Assembly (NCBI RefSeq): GCF_023516715.1
Contig: NZ_JAMGSI010000002.1
Coordinates: 930,001 to 994,000 of the forward strand
Direction: 5' to 3'
DNA: 64,000 nucleotides
Source: Akkermansia massiliensis
Lineage (GTDB): Bacteria; Verrucomicrobiota; Verrucomicrobiia; Verrucomicrobiales; Akkermansiaceae
Position numbers and translations under genes: made by a program. The notes under the pieces are model-generated. The model was not told the DNA's origin and ran no database searches. It worked only from the letters and a program-made list of their open reading frames with translations. Of the stretch, positions 51,620-60,500 are shown in pieces; within the stretch, counting starts at the first letter, position 1; each line of letters opens with the position of its first letter.

Positions 51620-51695
51620 GCTTGGGTAGCTCAGTTGGTAGAGCAGTAGACTTTTAATCTATTGGTCCCGGGTTCGAGTCCCGGTCCAAGTACCA
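51620..51695 (+). tRNA. tRNA-Lys (anticodon TTT)
   Basis: A complete cloverleaf: acceptor GCTTGGG with TCCAAGT (two G-U pairs), D arm with AGTTGGTA loop, anticodon loop CTTTTAA (anticodon TTT), T arm CCGGG/CCCGG with TTCGAGT loop, discriminator A and an encoded CCA end. A terminator follows 17 nt later, so it is a single-gene transcript. Confidence 0.96.
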
Positions 51696-51711
51696 TTCCC
51701 TTTCATACGTT

Positions 51712-51752
51712 GAAACTCCGCAGGAAGTATTTCCGGGCGGAGTTTCTTTTTT
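51712..51752 (+). terminator. Intrinsic terminator after tRNA-Lys
   Basis: A 10-bp stem (51712-51721 with 51737-51746) with a small inner hairpin, followed by a run of six T. Confidence 0.85.
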
Positions 51753-51882
51753 GAGGTAGCCGGAAAACGGGCGGGAACGTGGTGTTCCACCATCCAATGA
51801 GCATGGGAATGGGTATTGCCGTGCTGCCCGGTCCGTGAGGCCGCCGGCGGAACGGAAAGACGGAACCGGGCGGGGATGTCCA

Positions 51883-52773
51883 TCAGGGCAAATCATGCCG
51901 GACGGCGCGTTCTATTTCATGGAACAGCAGGAAATGGTCTTTCAAATGGTACAGCCATGATCGGATGTCGGCCAGTTCGTGGGTTTCCAGCATGACCACC
52001 GGGAAGATGAACGGATTTTTTTTAACGGAGACTTCAATGAGGCCGATGATTTCATTCCTCCTGCTCAGGACGGGGATGGCGAGGTATTGCATGTATTTTT
52101 CCTCCGGGGGCTGGTTGCGCTTCCGGAAGAAGCTGCGCCGCACTTCCGCCGGGCCGGAGAGGACTACGGGGCTGAGATGGCGTTCAGCGAACAATTGTTC
52201 ATCCAGCATGGAGGGAGTTCCCGTCACGGGCCGCGGAGGCTGGGCCAGCAGGGACGGGATGTCGTTATTGTGTTCTCCCTGCGCGTAGCCTGTGACGCGC
52301 AGGAAGGTCTGGCCCTGCTGCCGCTCCGCCTGGATGTAAAGCACTTCAAAGATGAGGGAGCTTTTATATTCGGCCAGGGCTGCGGCGATGGTGGAACACA
52401 GGAACAGGCAGGCGGAGTTGAAGCTTTCCGTCGTTGCGCGGGAGCCGTCCGCTTTTTTCTCCCGGCGGTCTTCTCCATTCAGCTTGTTGGCGAAGTTTTC
52501 ATATTCCCCGCTGAGGGCGGCGTAGGTTTTTTTGTAAAGAGCCGCACTGCGGTTTTTCAGGGTGCAGGCCTGTTTCTTCATCTCCCGGTTCCTGTTGATC
52601 AGCCTCTGGCATTCCACGTGCCACACGATGAAAGCGGCGCCCAGGATAACCAGCAGGACGATTTTTCCCGTGTTGGCGCCTTCCATGGGCGTCCCTCCGA
52701 TGATGGAGATCACAACGACCAGGATGGGCTGGAACAGGTTTGCTTTTTTGAGGAAGGAGGGCTCTTTGAACAT
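51883..52773 (-). CDS. Membrane protein with GAF-like cytoplasmic domain, unknown function
   Basis: A 296-residue protein. Two membrane helices (about residues 12-27 and 36-55) form a hairpin; then a helical segment (about 60-100) leads to a GAF-like domain (about 120-290). The GAF-like impression comes from the pattern FNSACLFLCSTIAAALAEYKSS, LYIQAERQQGQTFLRVTGY, YLAIPVLSRRNEIIGLIEVSVKK (a typical GAF strand) and a final amphipathic helix. No histidine kinase, GGDEF or HTH output follows, so if it senses something, the partner is elsewhere. No neighbour gives a clue. It starts at the ATG at 52773, after a long AT-rich gap. Confidence 0.65.
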   Translation of the reverse strand: MFKEPSFLKKANLFQPILVVVISIIGGTPMEGANTGKIVLLVILGAAFIVWHVECQRLINRNREMKKQACTLKNRSAALYKKTYAALSGEYENFANKLNGEDRREKKADGSRATTESFNSACLFLCSTIAAALAEYKSSLIFEVLYIQAERQQGQTFLRVTGYAQGEHNNDIPSLLAQPPRPVTGTPSMLDEQLFAERHLSPVVLSGPAEVRRSFFRKRNQPPEEKYMQYLAIPVLSRRNEIIGLIEVSVKKNPFIFPVVMLETHELADIRSWLYHLKDHFLLFHEIERAVRHDLP

Positions 52774-53383
52774 AAGAAAGATGCGGGAGAAAGGTTGGTT
52801 GAAAAGAAGGTGATGCTGTACAAGTCTTGTTAAAGGTGTGTTATTTGTTGATTATCAAAAATATTCCATATTGAAGGTTGAAATGGTGCGGAATGAAAGC
52901 AGGAAGCGGAGAGGTTTTTTCTTATGCCATCTTAAATTAAGTTTATTTATAATCAATGAGTTTTTTGTTAATTTAGAAGCATTCTAATACGATATTTCTT
53001 TGAATGATAAGGCTTCCTTTGTTCCAATAATTGTTAGGAAAAAATAAGAGTTTTCCATTTGGGAAACGATTTGTTAAATCGCAGTGTTTTGATGTGTTTT
53101 ATTTTGATTCATGGAATATCTTTGTTTACAGGGTAAAAGCATGGAGAGCCGGAGCAAGCTCCGTCCGGAGGGCCGGACTCCTTGCGGAATTGTCCGTCAA
53201 TATCCGGATGGGGAAAAGGAATGGTGAATGGGCCCCCGGATATCAAGGGGGGAACAAATATTCTTCCGGCTTTTTCCCGGAAATGATGCGGGTTACGGCT
53301 CCGGTGGCTGCGGTGCCGGAACGTCAGGGCTTGCCCCTGGGTAATGTTCCGTGCGCGCCTGCCAGGCTACCCGCCGTGCCGCA
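52774..53383. other. AT-rich intergenic island
   Basis: About 610 nt without a convincing gene. From about 52,840 to 53,120 the GC content is far lower than in the flanking DNA (runs such as TTTATTTATAATC). The part after about 53,130 is GC-rich again, with GGAGCC/GGCCGGACTCC inverted words. A frame of 193 codons starting at 53031 runs into the sulfatase in antisense and is not credible. Promoters of the membrane protein (minus) may lie here. No RNA family is recognisable by eye. Confidence 0.6.
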
Positions 53384-54955
53384 TTATTCGGCATGGTTTT
53401 CTTCTGCCCACTTCCTGTACTGTGCGGACAGTTGTTCAATAAGCGGCTGGTGCCTGGAAGCGAGGTTTTTTTGTTCCGTCCTGTCCCTGATGTCGTATAC
53501 CTGCCAGGGGCCGCGGTTGGGAGCCACCAGTTTGAATTGGCTGGTCAGGGCCGCGCGGTTCCTCTGGTGCTCCCAGAAAATGGTGCGGGAAGGGCAGGTG
53601 CCGGGAATGTAGTCCCATACCCTGGACGGAGGAAGCTTTCCGGGATTGGCCCAGTAGGCGTTGAGCGGTTTGCCGTCCATGTGGACGGGAACCGGAAGCT
53701 GCGCCCACGCCAGGCAGGTGGGGGCGAGATCCTGAAGCAGGAAGGGGGAGTGATAGCGCGCGCCGGGACGGATTCTGGAAGGGTAGCGGATGATGAAAGG
53801 CGCGGACAAGCCGCCGTCAAAGGTCTCAATCTTATACTGGCGGTAGGGGGTGTTGGACACGGCCGCCCACATGGGGCCGTACCCGTCCCGGCAGCCGGCT
53901 TCCCCCAGCGGACCGATGGGAAGAACGGTTTTCTTGTTCCTGTTGTTCTGGGGCATTTCCGCCGTTGCGCCGTTGTCTGACAGGAACATGACGATCGTGT
54001 TGCCGCTGAGGCGGTGGCGGTCCAGGGACGCAAGGATGCGGCCTATGCCGCGGTCCATGATGGAGATTTGGGCGGCGTAGGTGGCCATGCACCTGGAAAG
54101 GTAGTCCTTACGCTCTGCTGTGGCCTTTTCATAGCCGGAAGGATTGAATTTTCCGGCCATGCCCAGCTTGGCGGAGGGAGGGACGATTCCGAGCTGTTTT
54201 TGTTTTTCCAGCCTCTTGGAGGCGATGGCATGCGGAGATTTTCCGCGGTAGGACGGCAGCATTTTTTCTATTTCCTCCCGGGGGGCCTGAAGGGGGGTGT
54301 GCGGGGCCGTGTAAGCCACGTAGAGGAAGAAGGGTTTTTTGCTTTTGGCGGCGTCGTCAATGTAGGCCAGGGCCGTTTGGGTGATGTCTTCCGTCATGTA
54401 GAAATCCTCCGGCAGGTCCTCCGGCCGGAGCAATTTTCCGTCTTCTCCGAAGGGGCGGTCCGGCATGGGCTTGTAGTAATCCGCCGCGCCTCCCAGCAGG
54501 CCGCGGGAACGGTCGAAGCCGCGGTCCCAGGGGTAGGTTCCGCGGACTTTCCCCAGATGCCATTTTCCGGAAAGGTAGGTACGGTATCCCGCTTTTTTCA
54601 GGAGTTCAGGGAGGGTGGGGATATCCGGATTCAGCCGCCCGCGGTAGCCGGGGCGTCCGCTGTCGTCGTCCAGCAGCCCTACATCCACCTTGTGGGGCTC
54701 GCAACCGGTCATGATGGAGGCGCGGGAGGGGGAGCAGCGGGAAGCCGTGTAGCACCGTGTAGCCAGCATGCCCTGTGCGGCGAGGGAGTCCAGATGGGGG
54801 GTGGGGATTTCCGAGCCGTAGCAGCCCAGGTCGGACCATCCCATGTCGTCAGCCAGGATGAGGACGATGTTGGGCTTGTCCGCCGGGGAGGGAACAGGGG
54901 AGAGCAGCCAGAGGGCCATGCAGGCCAGGAGGGGGAAACTTGGAATGAAACGCAT
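53384..54955 (-). CDS. Secreted sulfatase (alkaline phosphatase superfamily), CSPSR type
   Basis: A 523-residue exported sulfatase with a signal peptide (MRFIPSFPLLACMALWLLSPVPSPA). Metal-binding DD at residues 36-37 (ILADDMGWSDLGCYG) is followed by the modification motif CSPSRAS with Cys74, which needs conversion to formylglycine by a maturase. GKWHLG near 130 and NGATAEMPQ with LSDNGA near 340 complete the active-site set. In gut bacteria such enzymes remove sulfate from mucin or glycosaminoglycan sugars. The sugar and position specificity are not readable here. The start is set by the signal peptide. No maturase (anSME) gene is in this window. Confidence 0.92.
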   Translation of the reverse strand: MRFIPSFPLLACMALWLLSPVPSPADKPNIVLILADDMGWSDLGCYGSEIPTPHLDSLAAQGMLATRCYTASRCSPSRASIMTGCEPHKVDVGLLDDDSGRPGYRGRLNPDIPTLPELLKKAGYRTYLSGKWHLGKVRGTYPWDRGFDRSRGLLGGAADYYKPMPDRPFGEDGKLLRPEDLPEDFYMTEDITQTALAYIDDAAKSKKPFFLYVAYTAPHTPLQAPREEIEKMLPSYRGKSPHAIASKRLEKQKQLGIVPPSAKLGMAGKFNPSGYEKATAERKDYLSRCMATYAAQISIMDRGIGRILASLDRHRLSGNTIVMFLSDNGATAEMPQNNRNKKTVLPIGPLGEAGCRDGYGPMWAAVSNTPYRQYKIETFDGGLSAPFIIRYPSRIRPGARYHSPFLLQDLAPTCLAWAQLPVPVHMDGKPLNAYWANPGKLPPSRVWDYIPGTCPSRTIFWEHQRNRAALTSQFKLVAPNRGPWQVYDIRDRTEQKNLASRHQPLIEQLSAQYRKWAEENHAE

Positions 54956-55122
54956 GGGAGGAACGGGGTGTATGATAAAGCAGGCAGGCCCGCGGACGGA
55001 TCCTGCCCGGAGGCTGGAAAAGGAAAGCTGTCTTCCCTGTTGGCCCGGACAGCTTGCGCGACCGGGAATTCCTCCGGAAAAAGCCGGGTGGGCGGATATG
55101 GTGCGCCGGAAAAATGCGTCTG

Positions 55123-55734
55123 CTACCACCACAGGACGGCGCAGAGCAGAATGGCGGCTCCGTAGGCCATGCCGCCCAGGCAGAGGGGCGTCCACCAGGC
55201 CGGTTTGGAGCATATCTTGTTCACCATGTCACGGTACAGGTAGGGCTTGCCTATCCAGAGGAGGGAAAGGAAAATGACAATGTAGCACCAGATGGGGATG
55301 AGCAGCCTGGTGACCGGATCCTGGAGGAAGGCCGCGCTGAGAAGAGGGGCCGCCACCATCAGGCCGAAGATGCCGAGCGCCCGCGGAAAGAGCAGGTTTT
55401 TCACCTGGGTGACCATCAGCACCAGGAAAACGGGACACGCAAGCTGGAGCAGCCAGCGGATGCCTTCAAACTCCGCCAGCCCTACCCGGAAATAACTCAG
55501 CACGCCCAGCCCTTCCGGAGCCACCAGCAGGAAGAACCAGAACAGGCCGATGGCCAGCAGAACCTGGGCCAGCAGGTGGTTGCGCGGGGAAGCCAGCAGA
55601 AAGGCCTGCACCTGCTGCCTTTTTACCAGTGCGTAAAGGTGAACCAGCAGCAGAACGGCGCCCAGGACATATCCCGCCACGGGCAGCGGTATCATTCCAT
55701 CATACGGATGCAGGAAGGGAGCGTGCTGGTTCAT
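55123..55734 (-). CDS. Polytopic membrane protein of unknown function
   Basis: A 203-residue protein with six or seven hydrophobic helices (for example GYVLGAVLLLVHLYALV near residues 21-37 and LLAQVLLAIGLFWFFLLVA near 54-72) and few charged loops. The C-terminus is AILLCAVLWW. No family motif recognised. It lies on the same strand as the sulfatase at 53384-54955, 167 nt upstream of it, but the gap is wide enough for a separate promoter. It is downstream of the pseudopilin gene by 128 nt. Confidence 0.65.
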   Translation of the reverse strand: MNQHAPFLHPYDGMIPLPVAGYVLGAVLLLVHLYALVKRQQVQAFLLASPRNHLLAQVLLAIGLFWFFLLVAPEGLGVLSYFRVGLAEFEGIRWLLQLACPVFLVLMVTQVKNLLFPRALGIFGLMVAAPLLSAAFLQDPVTRLLIPIWCYIVIFLSLLWIGKPYLYRDMVNKICSKPAWWTPLCLGGMAYGAAILLCAVLWW

Positions 55735-55862
55735 CTGAACGCTAACCTTAATGATTATCCCGGCTTCGTAAAGGCGAATCAGCGGGAGAGAGAAGAAAAT
55801 TCCATCGGATTCCTGGCGTCAGGCCGCTGGAATTCCCCCGCAGCCGGCGGAGGAACGCAGGC

Positions 55863-56546
55863 TCAGGAGCCTTGGGTGACTTTTTCAAACGTGGGATCCT
55901 CCACAGGGGTGATTTTCCCGTCCGCGTAAAGCACCATGATGCCTCCCTGATGGCGTTCCAGGGCCGGGACCACGATTTCCTCAAAGTCCTGTTCCGTGAT
56001 GACGCTGCGCCCGTCAAGCGGAATGCCGTCGCTGATCCAGGGCTTGCCGCGCAGGGCCTGCCCGCGCGCCACGTTCATGGGGCGTCCCTTCCGGTTGTCC
56101 AGCCAGCTAGTGTAGGAAATGGTGTCCGGGCTGGCGGGAAGGATGGAATCTTCCGCCGCGAGGATTTCCGGCCGGTTGTCATTCTTGCAGCGGAAGGTGT
56201 CCGGAAGCATGTTCGGCTCCTTGTCGTTCCGGGCGATCAGGTCGGGCTGTTCTGCGTTCACGATGGGGGCCAGGGCGTCCCACCAGTTCCGGCACTCCCT
56301 GGCGGTCAGAAGGCTGTCCTTCATGCCGCTGGAGGGCAGCTTCCCGCCGTTCTGGCCTGCGAATTCCTTGCCCCAGTCGCTGATGCGGCGCAGGTTGTCC
56401 GTGCAGCGCGTTCTGGCCGCAGTCTCCGTAGCATGGGAATAAATACTGTAGGATACGCCAGCCAGCAGGGCGATGATGGCGATGACCACGAGAACTTCAA
56501 TAAGCGTGAAACCTTTGCTGCGTGAGGGGAGTAAGCGGGCTTTCAT
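55863..56546 (-). CDS. Type II secretion/type IV pilin-like protein (pseudopilin)
   Basis: A 227-residue prepilin-like protein. The class III leader MKARLLPSRSKG ends in the peptidase site G-FTLIE (Gly12 before Phe13, Glu at +5), followed by the hydrophobic helix LVVIAIIALLAGVSYSIY. The C-terminal domain has the pattern of secreted verrucomicrobial pseudopilins, with YADGKITPVEDPTF near the end and a disulfide-capable Cys pair (TRCTDN and FRCKND). No prepilin peptidase, ATPase or secretin gene is nearby, so it is an orphan minor pilin or pseudopilin. It may belong to a machine encoded elsewhere. Confidence 0.85.
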   Translation of the reverse strand: MKARLLPSRSKGFTLIEVLVVIAIIALLAGVSYSIYSHATETAARTRCTDNLRRISDWGKEFAGQNGGKLPSSGMKDSLLTARECRNWWDALAPIVNAEQPDLIARNDKEPNMLPDTFRCKNDNRPEILAAEDSILPASPDTISYTSWLDNRKGRPMNVARGQALRGKPWISDGIPLDGRSVITEQDFEEIVVPALERHQGGIMVLYADGKITPVEDPTFEKVTQGS

Positions 56547-56636
56547 GATTTCCCGCCATTATGCACGATTGCCGCCGCTTGAAAAGGCAGAAACTGCGCC
56601 CTGGGGCGGAAAAGCGCCGGACGGAGCTCCGGAAAC

Positions 56637-56667
56637 GAAAAGGGCCGGTCCCGTGAAGGACCGGCCC
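56637..56667 (-). terminator. Intrinsic terminator of tpiA
   Basis: A 10-bp GC-rich stem (56642-56651 with 56658-56667), 6-nt loop, followed on the minus strand by TTTTCG. It lies 28 nt past the tpiA stop. Confidence 0.75.
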
Positions 56668-56694
56668 GCAGGAAAGGAAATGGCTGGATTGCGC

Positions 56695-57459
56695 TTACTT
56701 GGCGGAAGTGACCAGCGCGGCGAAGGATTCCGGCTTCAGGGAAGCGCCGCCCACCAGGGCGCCGTCAATGTCCGGCTGGGCCATGAGCTCCACCACGTTT
56801 TCCGGCTTTACGGAACCGCCGTACTGGATGCGCACCCTGGCGGCGGTGTCCGCGCCGAAGACGTCGGAAATGACCTTGCGGATGAAGGCGTGGGCTTCCT
56901 GCGCTTCCTTGGAGGTGGCGGTCAGGCCGGTGCCGATGGCCCAGACGGGTTCATAGGCGATGACCAGGCTGGCCACTTGTTCCGGGGTGATGTCCTTGAG
57001 ACCGCCCTTGAGCTGGATTTCCAGCACGGGTTCCAGAATGCCGCCCAGGCGTTCATCCTTCGTTTCACCGATGCAGAAAATCGGGGTGATGCCGGCGGCG
57101 ATGGCCTTCTTGATCTTGGCGTTGATGATGGCGTCCGTTTCTCCGAAGTACTGGCGGCGTTCGCTGTGGCCGAGCACGACGTACTTGAGACCCAGTTCAT
57201 TCAGCATGCTGGTGGAGATTTCCCCGGTGTAGGCTCCGTTGTCATACTGGGAGACGTTCTGGGCGCCTACGGCAGTGCAGGAGCAGCCGTTCAGGGCGTT
57301 CAGCACGGAGGGGATGGTGGTGAAGGGGGGAATGACGACCACGTCGCATGCGACGTCTTTTCCCTTAACGAGGTTTTTGAAGCTTTCGATGAATTGGGCG
57401 CCTTCGGCGGGGCCGATGTTCATCTTCCAGTTGGCGGCAATGATGGGTTTGCGGGACAT
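56695..57459 (-). CDS. tpiA: Triosephosphate isomerase
   Basis: Interconverts dihydroxyacetone phosphate and glyceraldehyde 3-phosphate in glycolysis. The 254-residue protein has the N-terminal RKPIIAANWKMN (with the conserved Asn and Lys, residues 11 and 13). The catalytic His is in VLGHSERRQYFGE near residues 95-100, and the catalytic Glu is in AYEPVWAIGTG near 168-178. The phosphate-binding IQYGGSVKPENV is near 210-221. It is a single gene, 53 nt downstream of rsmB on the same strand, ending in an intrinsic terminator. Identification is firm. Confidence 0.97.
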   Translation of the reverse strand: MSRKPIIAANWKMNIGPAEGAQFIESFKNLVKGKDVACDVVVIPPFTTIPSVLNALNGCSCTAVGAQNVSQYDNGAYTGEISTSMLNELGLKYVVLGHSERRQYFGETDAIINAKIKKAIAAGITPIFCIGETKDERLGGILEPVLEIQLKGGLKDITPEQVASLVIAYEPVWAIGTGLTATSKEAQEAHAFIRKVISDVFGADTAARVRIQYGGSVKPENVVELMAQPDIDGALVGGASLKPESFAALVTSAK

Positions 57460-57511
57460 AGTGGAATGAGATTAATCAGGAGCACGCATTGTTGCCAAAT
57501 TGGGGCCGAGG

Positions 57512-58750
57512 TCAAGCACAGATCAAAAGGGCCGCATACGCGCCGTCCGATTTTTCCTCATGGGGAAGGATGAGTTTTTCCTCCTTCAGGGTCCATTCCG
57601 GGTGGTTTTGCAGAAAATCCCTGACCACCAGGCCGTCTTCCTCCGCGTCAATGGAACAGGTGGAATAAACCAGCCTGCCGCCCGGCTTGACGGCCTGGGA
57701 GGCGTTTTCAAGAATGCTCCTCTGGAGGGCGGCCAGGCGGCGGATTTCCTGCGGGGTCAGGCGCCAGCGCACGTCCACGCGGCGCTGGATGACCCCGGTG
57801 TTGGAACAGGGCACGTCCAGAAGCACGGCGTCAAAACGGCGTTCCCATTCCGGAGGGCAGGGGAGGGACCAGTCCGCCTGCGCCGTCCGGACGGAGGAGG
57901 AACCCTGCCTGTCCAGGTTTTCCTTCAAGGTGGGCAGACGGTGTTCATGGAGGTCCGTGGCGGTCAGGCGCGCCTTGCCTCCGGTAGCGGCGATGATGGC
58001 GGCGGATTTGCCGCCGGGGGCGGCGCAGGCGTCCAGGATTTCCTCGCCGGGCCGGGGAGCCAGCAGGTCGATGGCGTAGCGGGTGGAGGGGTCCGCCACG
58101 TAAAGGGAGCCCGCTTTGATCTCTTCCAGCGGCAGGGCGCCGTCTACGGAGAACCAGCCGGGAGCGCGGTCCAGCGGAGCCAGGGAGGCTGGCATGCCGT
58201 TCACGGGGACCAGCGGATTGGCGCGGACGTACAGGCGCGGCGTGGTGTTGTTCCAGTGGAGCAGGGCGCGGACCGTTTGCGGCTCCATCTGCTGCGTCCA
58301 CCGCTGCACCAGCCACGCCGGGGTGGAATAAAGAACGGGAAGCGGCAGTTTTTCCCGTTCCTCCAGGATGGCTTTCTCCCGCCGAAGCGCGTTGCGCAGG
58401 ATGGCGTTGACAAGCCCCCGCAGGCGTGCGGGCGCAAGATTGACGGTTTCATACACGGCGGCGTGGTCTGCCATCCCCAGCAGGAAAAGCTGGCACAGCC
58501 CCAGTTGGAGGATAAGGCGCATTTCCAGGTCCAGCCTGCCTTTCCGCAGGGAGTCGATCACATGGTCCAGCCAGGTCTGGTTGCGCAGCACGCCGAAGAC
58601 GAGGGCCTGCACCAGATGCCTGTCCGCCGTGGAAAGCGCAGCCCGCGAACATTCCCGGTCCACGAGGGTTTCCGCAAAGGAGCGGCCTTCATGCCAGCGC
58701 ATCAGGCAGGTCAGGGCTGTCTGGCGGGAGGTGGGGGGATTGTTCTTCAC
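57512..58750 (-). CDS. rsmB: 16S rRNA (cytosine-967-C5)-methyltransferase RsmB
   Basis: S-adenosylmethionine-dependent methyltransferase that modifies C967 of 16S rRNA. The 412-residue protein has the NusB-like N-terminal domain (about 1-135, RQTALTCLMRWHEG... YETVNLAPARLRGLVNAILRN). The catalytic domain shows DACAAPGGKS (SAM loop, near 235-244), DVPCSNTGVIQRRVDVRW (motif IV Cys, near 310) and VYSTCSIDAEED (catalytic motif VI Cys, near 365). It lies 53 nt upstream of tpiA on the same strand. Identification is firm. Confidence 0.93.
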   Translation of the reverse strand: MKNNPPTSRQTALTCLMRWHEGRSFAETLVDRECSRAALSTADRHLVQALVFGVLRNQTWLDHVIDSLRKGRLDLEMRLILQLGLCQLFLLGMADHAAVYETVNLAPARLRGLVNAILRNALRREKAILEEREKLPLPVLYSTPAWLVQRWTQQMEPQTVRALLHWNNTTPRLYVRANPLVPVNGMPASLAPLDRAPGWFSVDGALPLEEIKAGSLYVADPSTRYAIDLLAPRPGEEILDACAAPGGKSAAIIAATGGKARLTATDLHEHRLPTLKENLDRQGSSSVRTAQADWSLPCPPEWERRFDAVLLDVPCSNTGVIQRRVDVRWRLTPQEIRRLAALQRSILENASQAVKPGGRLVYSTCSIDAEEDGLVVRDFLQNHPEWTLKEEKLILPHEEKSDGAYAALLICA

Positions 58751-58781
58751 CGGGGAACTCTACATGCGGAACGTTCAAGTT

Positions 58782-60404
58782 TCAACCTGCAAAAGCAAGC
58801 GGCGGAAAAAGGGCGGTTTTCCGGGGTTGTTCCGGCTTTTGCCTGTCTTTTCTGGGGCTTCCCGCTTCCTTTCTGTAAATGGCCTGGAGCCTTTCCAACT
58901 GGTCTTTCCTTGTTTCCGCCAGATTGTGCCTTTCCTCCGGGTCGCTGCTGATTTGAAAAAGGAGCCACTTGTCCTGCTTGTGCGTGAGCTTCCAGCCGTC
59001 CCCCGTGATGACCGTGTGGTCCACCACTACGTAATCGCGCTGGCTGGAAGGTTTGCCGAAGAGCATGTTTTTATAGGAAACGGAATCCTTGCCTTCCGGC
59101 ATGCCCACTCCCGCCAGCTCGGCAAAGGTGGCCATATGGTCGTAGTTGGCTACCAGGCTGCGGCAAACCTTCCCGTGCGGCACGGTCCCGGGCCAGGAGA
59201 CGATGAGGGGAACGCGGATGCCCCCTTCATGGTTGGTCCATTTCAGCCCGGCCAGGTTGACCATGGCGTTCTTTTGGCCGATGAGCCCGCGGCTGCCGCG
59301 GAAAACGTCCAGCAGCTCCCCGGTGCCGTCCAGAACGCCGCCGTGGCAGTTGAGGCCGCGGCCCCGCTCCTTGTCCGTGCGGTAGTAAAGTTCATGCCCG
59401 TTGTCGGAGCTGAAAACGATGATGGTGCGCTTCTCCAGTCCCAGTTTGTGCACCTGGGCCAGGATGGCGCCCACCTGCCTGTCCAGCTTGTCCACCATGG
59501 AGGCGTATTCCTCCGCCGCCCCGGCGCATTCCCTGTTGCCGCCCGCGGCGCCCGCATAGGCCTGGCGGATGGCTGGATGACCGGCATACTTGTTCTCTGC
59601 GGGGGGAATATCCACCGGGCCGTGGGGCAGGTTGGTGGAGAAGAGGATGAACATGGGCCTGTTCCGGTTTTCCTCCATGAACTTGAGGGTCTCCGCCAGC
59701 ATGGCGTCCGGAGCGTACGTCACTTTTCCGTCCCGGTTTCCTCTCCGTTTTTCCGTGGCTCCCGGCCCGTAAATCTCCGGGGTCTTGCCGCCGTCGGCAT
59801 GCGTGTTGCCCGGAAGGGGAAGGCGTTCGCCGTCTTTCCAGAGGAAGGAGGGATAATAGCCGTGGGCCCGCTGATGGTCCATGTATCCCACGTAACGGTC
59901 CCATCCGTGCCTTTTCAGCTCTCCGTGCCAGGTGGTGAAGCCCCACTCCAGCTTTCCGAACTGGCCCGTGACGTATCCTGCCTTTTTCAGTAGTTCCGGA
60001 AGGAAAACCTCTCCCCCGGAAGGCTTGATGCGGGCCGCCCTGGCCGCTTTCTTTTCCAGTTCCTCGTTGGACCAGCCTTGTTGTTCCGCCGTGATGACCA
60101 GGCCGCCGTTTGTCTGGGTGTAGGAGCGGGAGTGGCTGTCATGCACGCCCATGAGCAGGGAGGCGCGCGCCGGGCAGCAGTATTGGCTGCTGTAGCACCG
60201 GGTGAACATGATGCCCTGTTTGGCCAGGCGGTCGATGTTGGGCGTTTTCACGATCTCCTGGCCGTAGCAGCCCAGCATGCCCATGCCCAGGTCATCCGCA
60301 TAAATCAGAATGATGTTGGGCCTGGAAGCGGCAGTGGCCGGGACCGGACAGAACGCCAGCGCTGAAACAACTGCCAGAAATGTGCATGAAATAAATCCCA
60401 TCAC
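58782..60404 (-). CDS. Secreted sulfatase (alkaline phosphatase superfamily), CCPAR type
   Basis: A 540-residue exported sulfatase with signal peptide MMGFISCTFLAVVSALAFCPVPATAA. Metal-binding DD is at residues 37-38 (IYADDLGMGMLGCYG), and the maturation motif CCPARAS (Cys76) has Ala instead of Ser at the third position, the form handled by anaerobic radical-SAM maturases. VFSSDNGHE near 335 and DPEERHNLAE near the C-terminus are family blocks. The usual GKWHLG loop reads GKLEWGF here, so the active-site histidine of that loop is missing or shifted. It lies just upstream of the rsmB-tpiA run. Probably it acts on a different sulfated sugar than the enzyme at 53384. Confidence 0.9.
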   Translation of the reverse strand: MMGFISCTFLAVVSALAFCPVPATAASRPNIILIYADDLGMGMLGCYGQEIVKTPNIDRLAKQGIMFTRCYSSQYCCPARASLLMGVHDSHSRSYTQTNGGLVITAEQQGWSNEELEKKAARAARIKPSGGEVFLPELLKKAGYVTGQFGKLEWGFTTWHGELKRHGWDRYVGYMDHQRAHGYYPSFLWKDGERLPLPGNTHADGGKTPEIYGPGATEKRRGNRDGKVTYAPDAMLAETLKFMEENRNRPMFILFSTNLPHGPVDIPPAENKYAGHPAIRQAYAGAAGGNRECAGAAEEYASMVDKLDRQVGAILAQVHKLGLEKRTIIVFSSDNGHELYYRTDKERGRGLNCHGGVLDGTGELLDVFRGSRGLIGQKNAMVNLAGLKWTNHEGGIRVPLIVSWPGTVPHGKVCRSLVANYDHMATFAELAGVGMPEGKDSVSYKNMLFGKPSSQRDYVVVDHTVITGDGWKLTHKQDKWLLFQISSDPEERHNLAETRKDQLERLQAIYRKEAGSPRKDRQKPEQPRKTALFPPLAFAG

Positions 60405-60440
60405 GGGCAGTACGTGGAAAAGGAAAGGATTGTTGCAAAG

Positions 60441-60474
60441 AAAAAACCGTCCGGAACTGGTATTCCGGACGGTT
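60441..60474 (-). terminator. Intrinsic terminator of argG
   Basis: A 12-bp stem (60445-60456 with 60463-60474) and a 6-nt loop; on the minus strand TTTTTTC follows. It lies 26 nt past the argG stop. Confidence 0.85.
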
Positions 60475-60500
60475 GATTGAAAACGTTGTGTTGCGGGGGG

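Noticed and set aside
53031-53612. A 193-codon plus-strand frame between the membrane protein and the sulfatase
   Set aside because: Its second half is antisense to the sulfatase C-terminus and the first half is AT-rich non-coding-like sequence.
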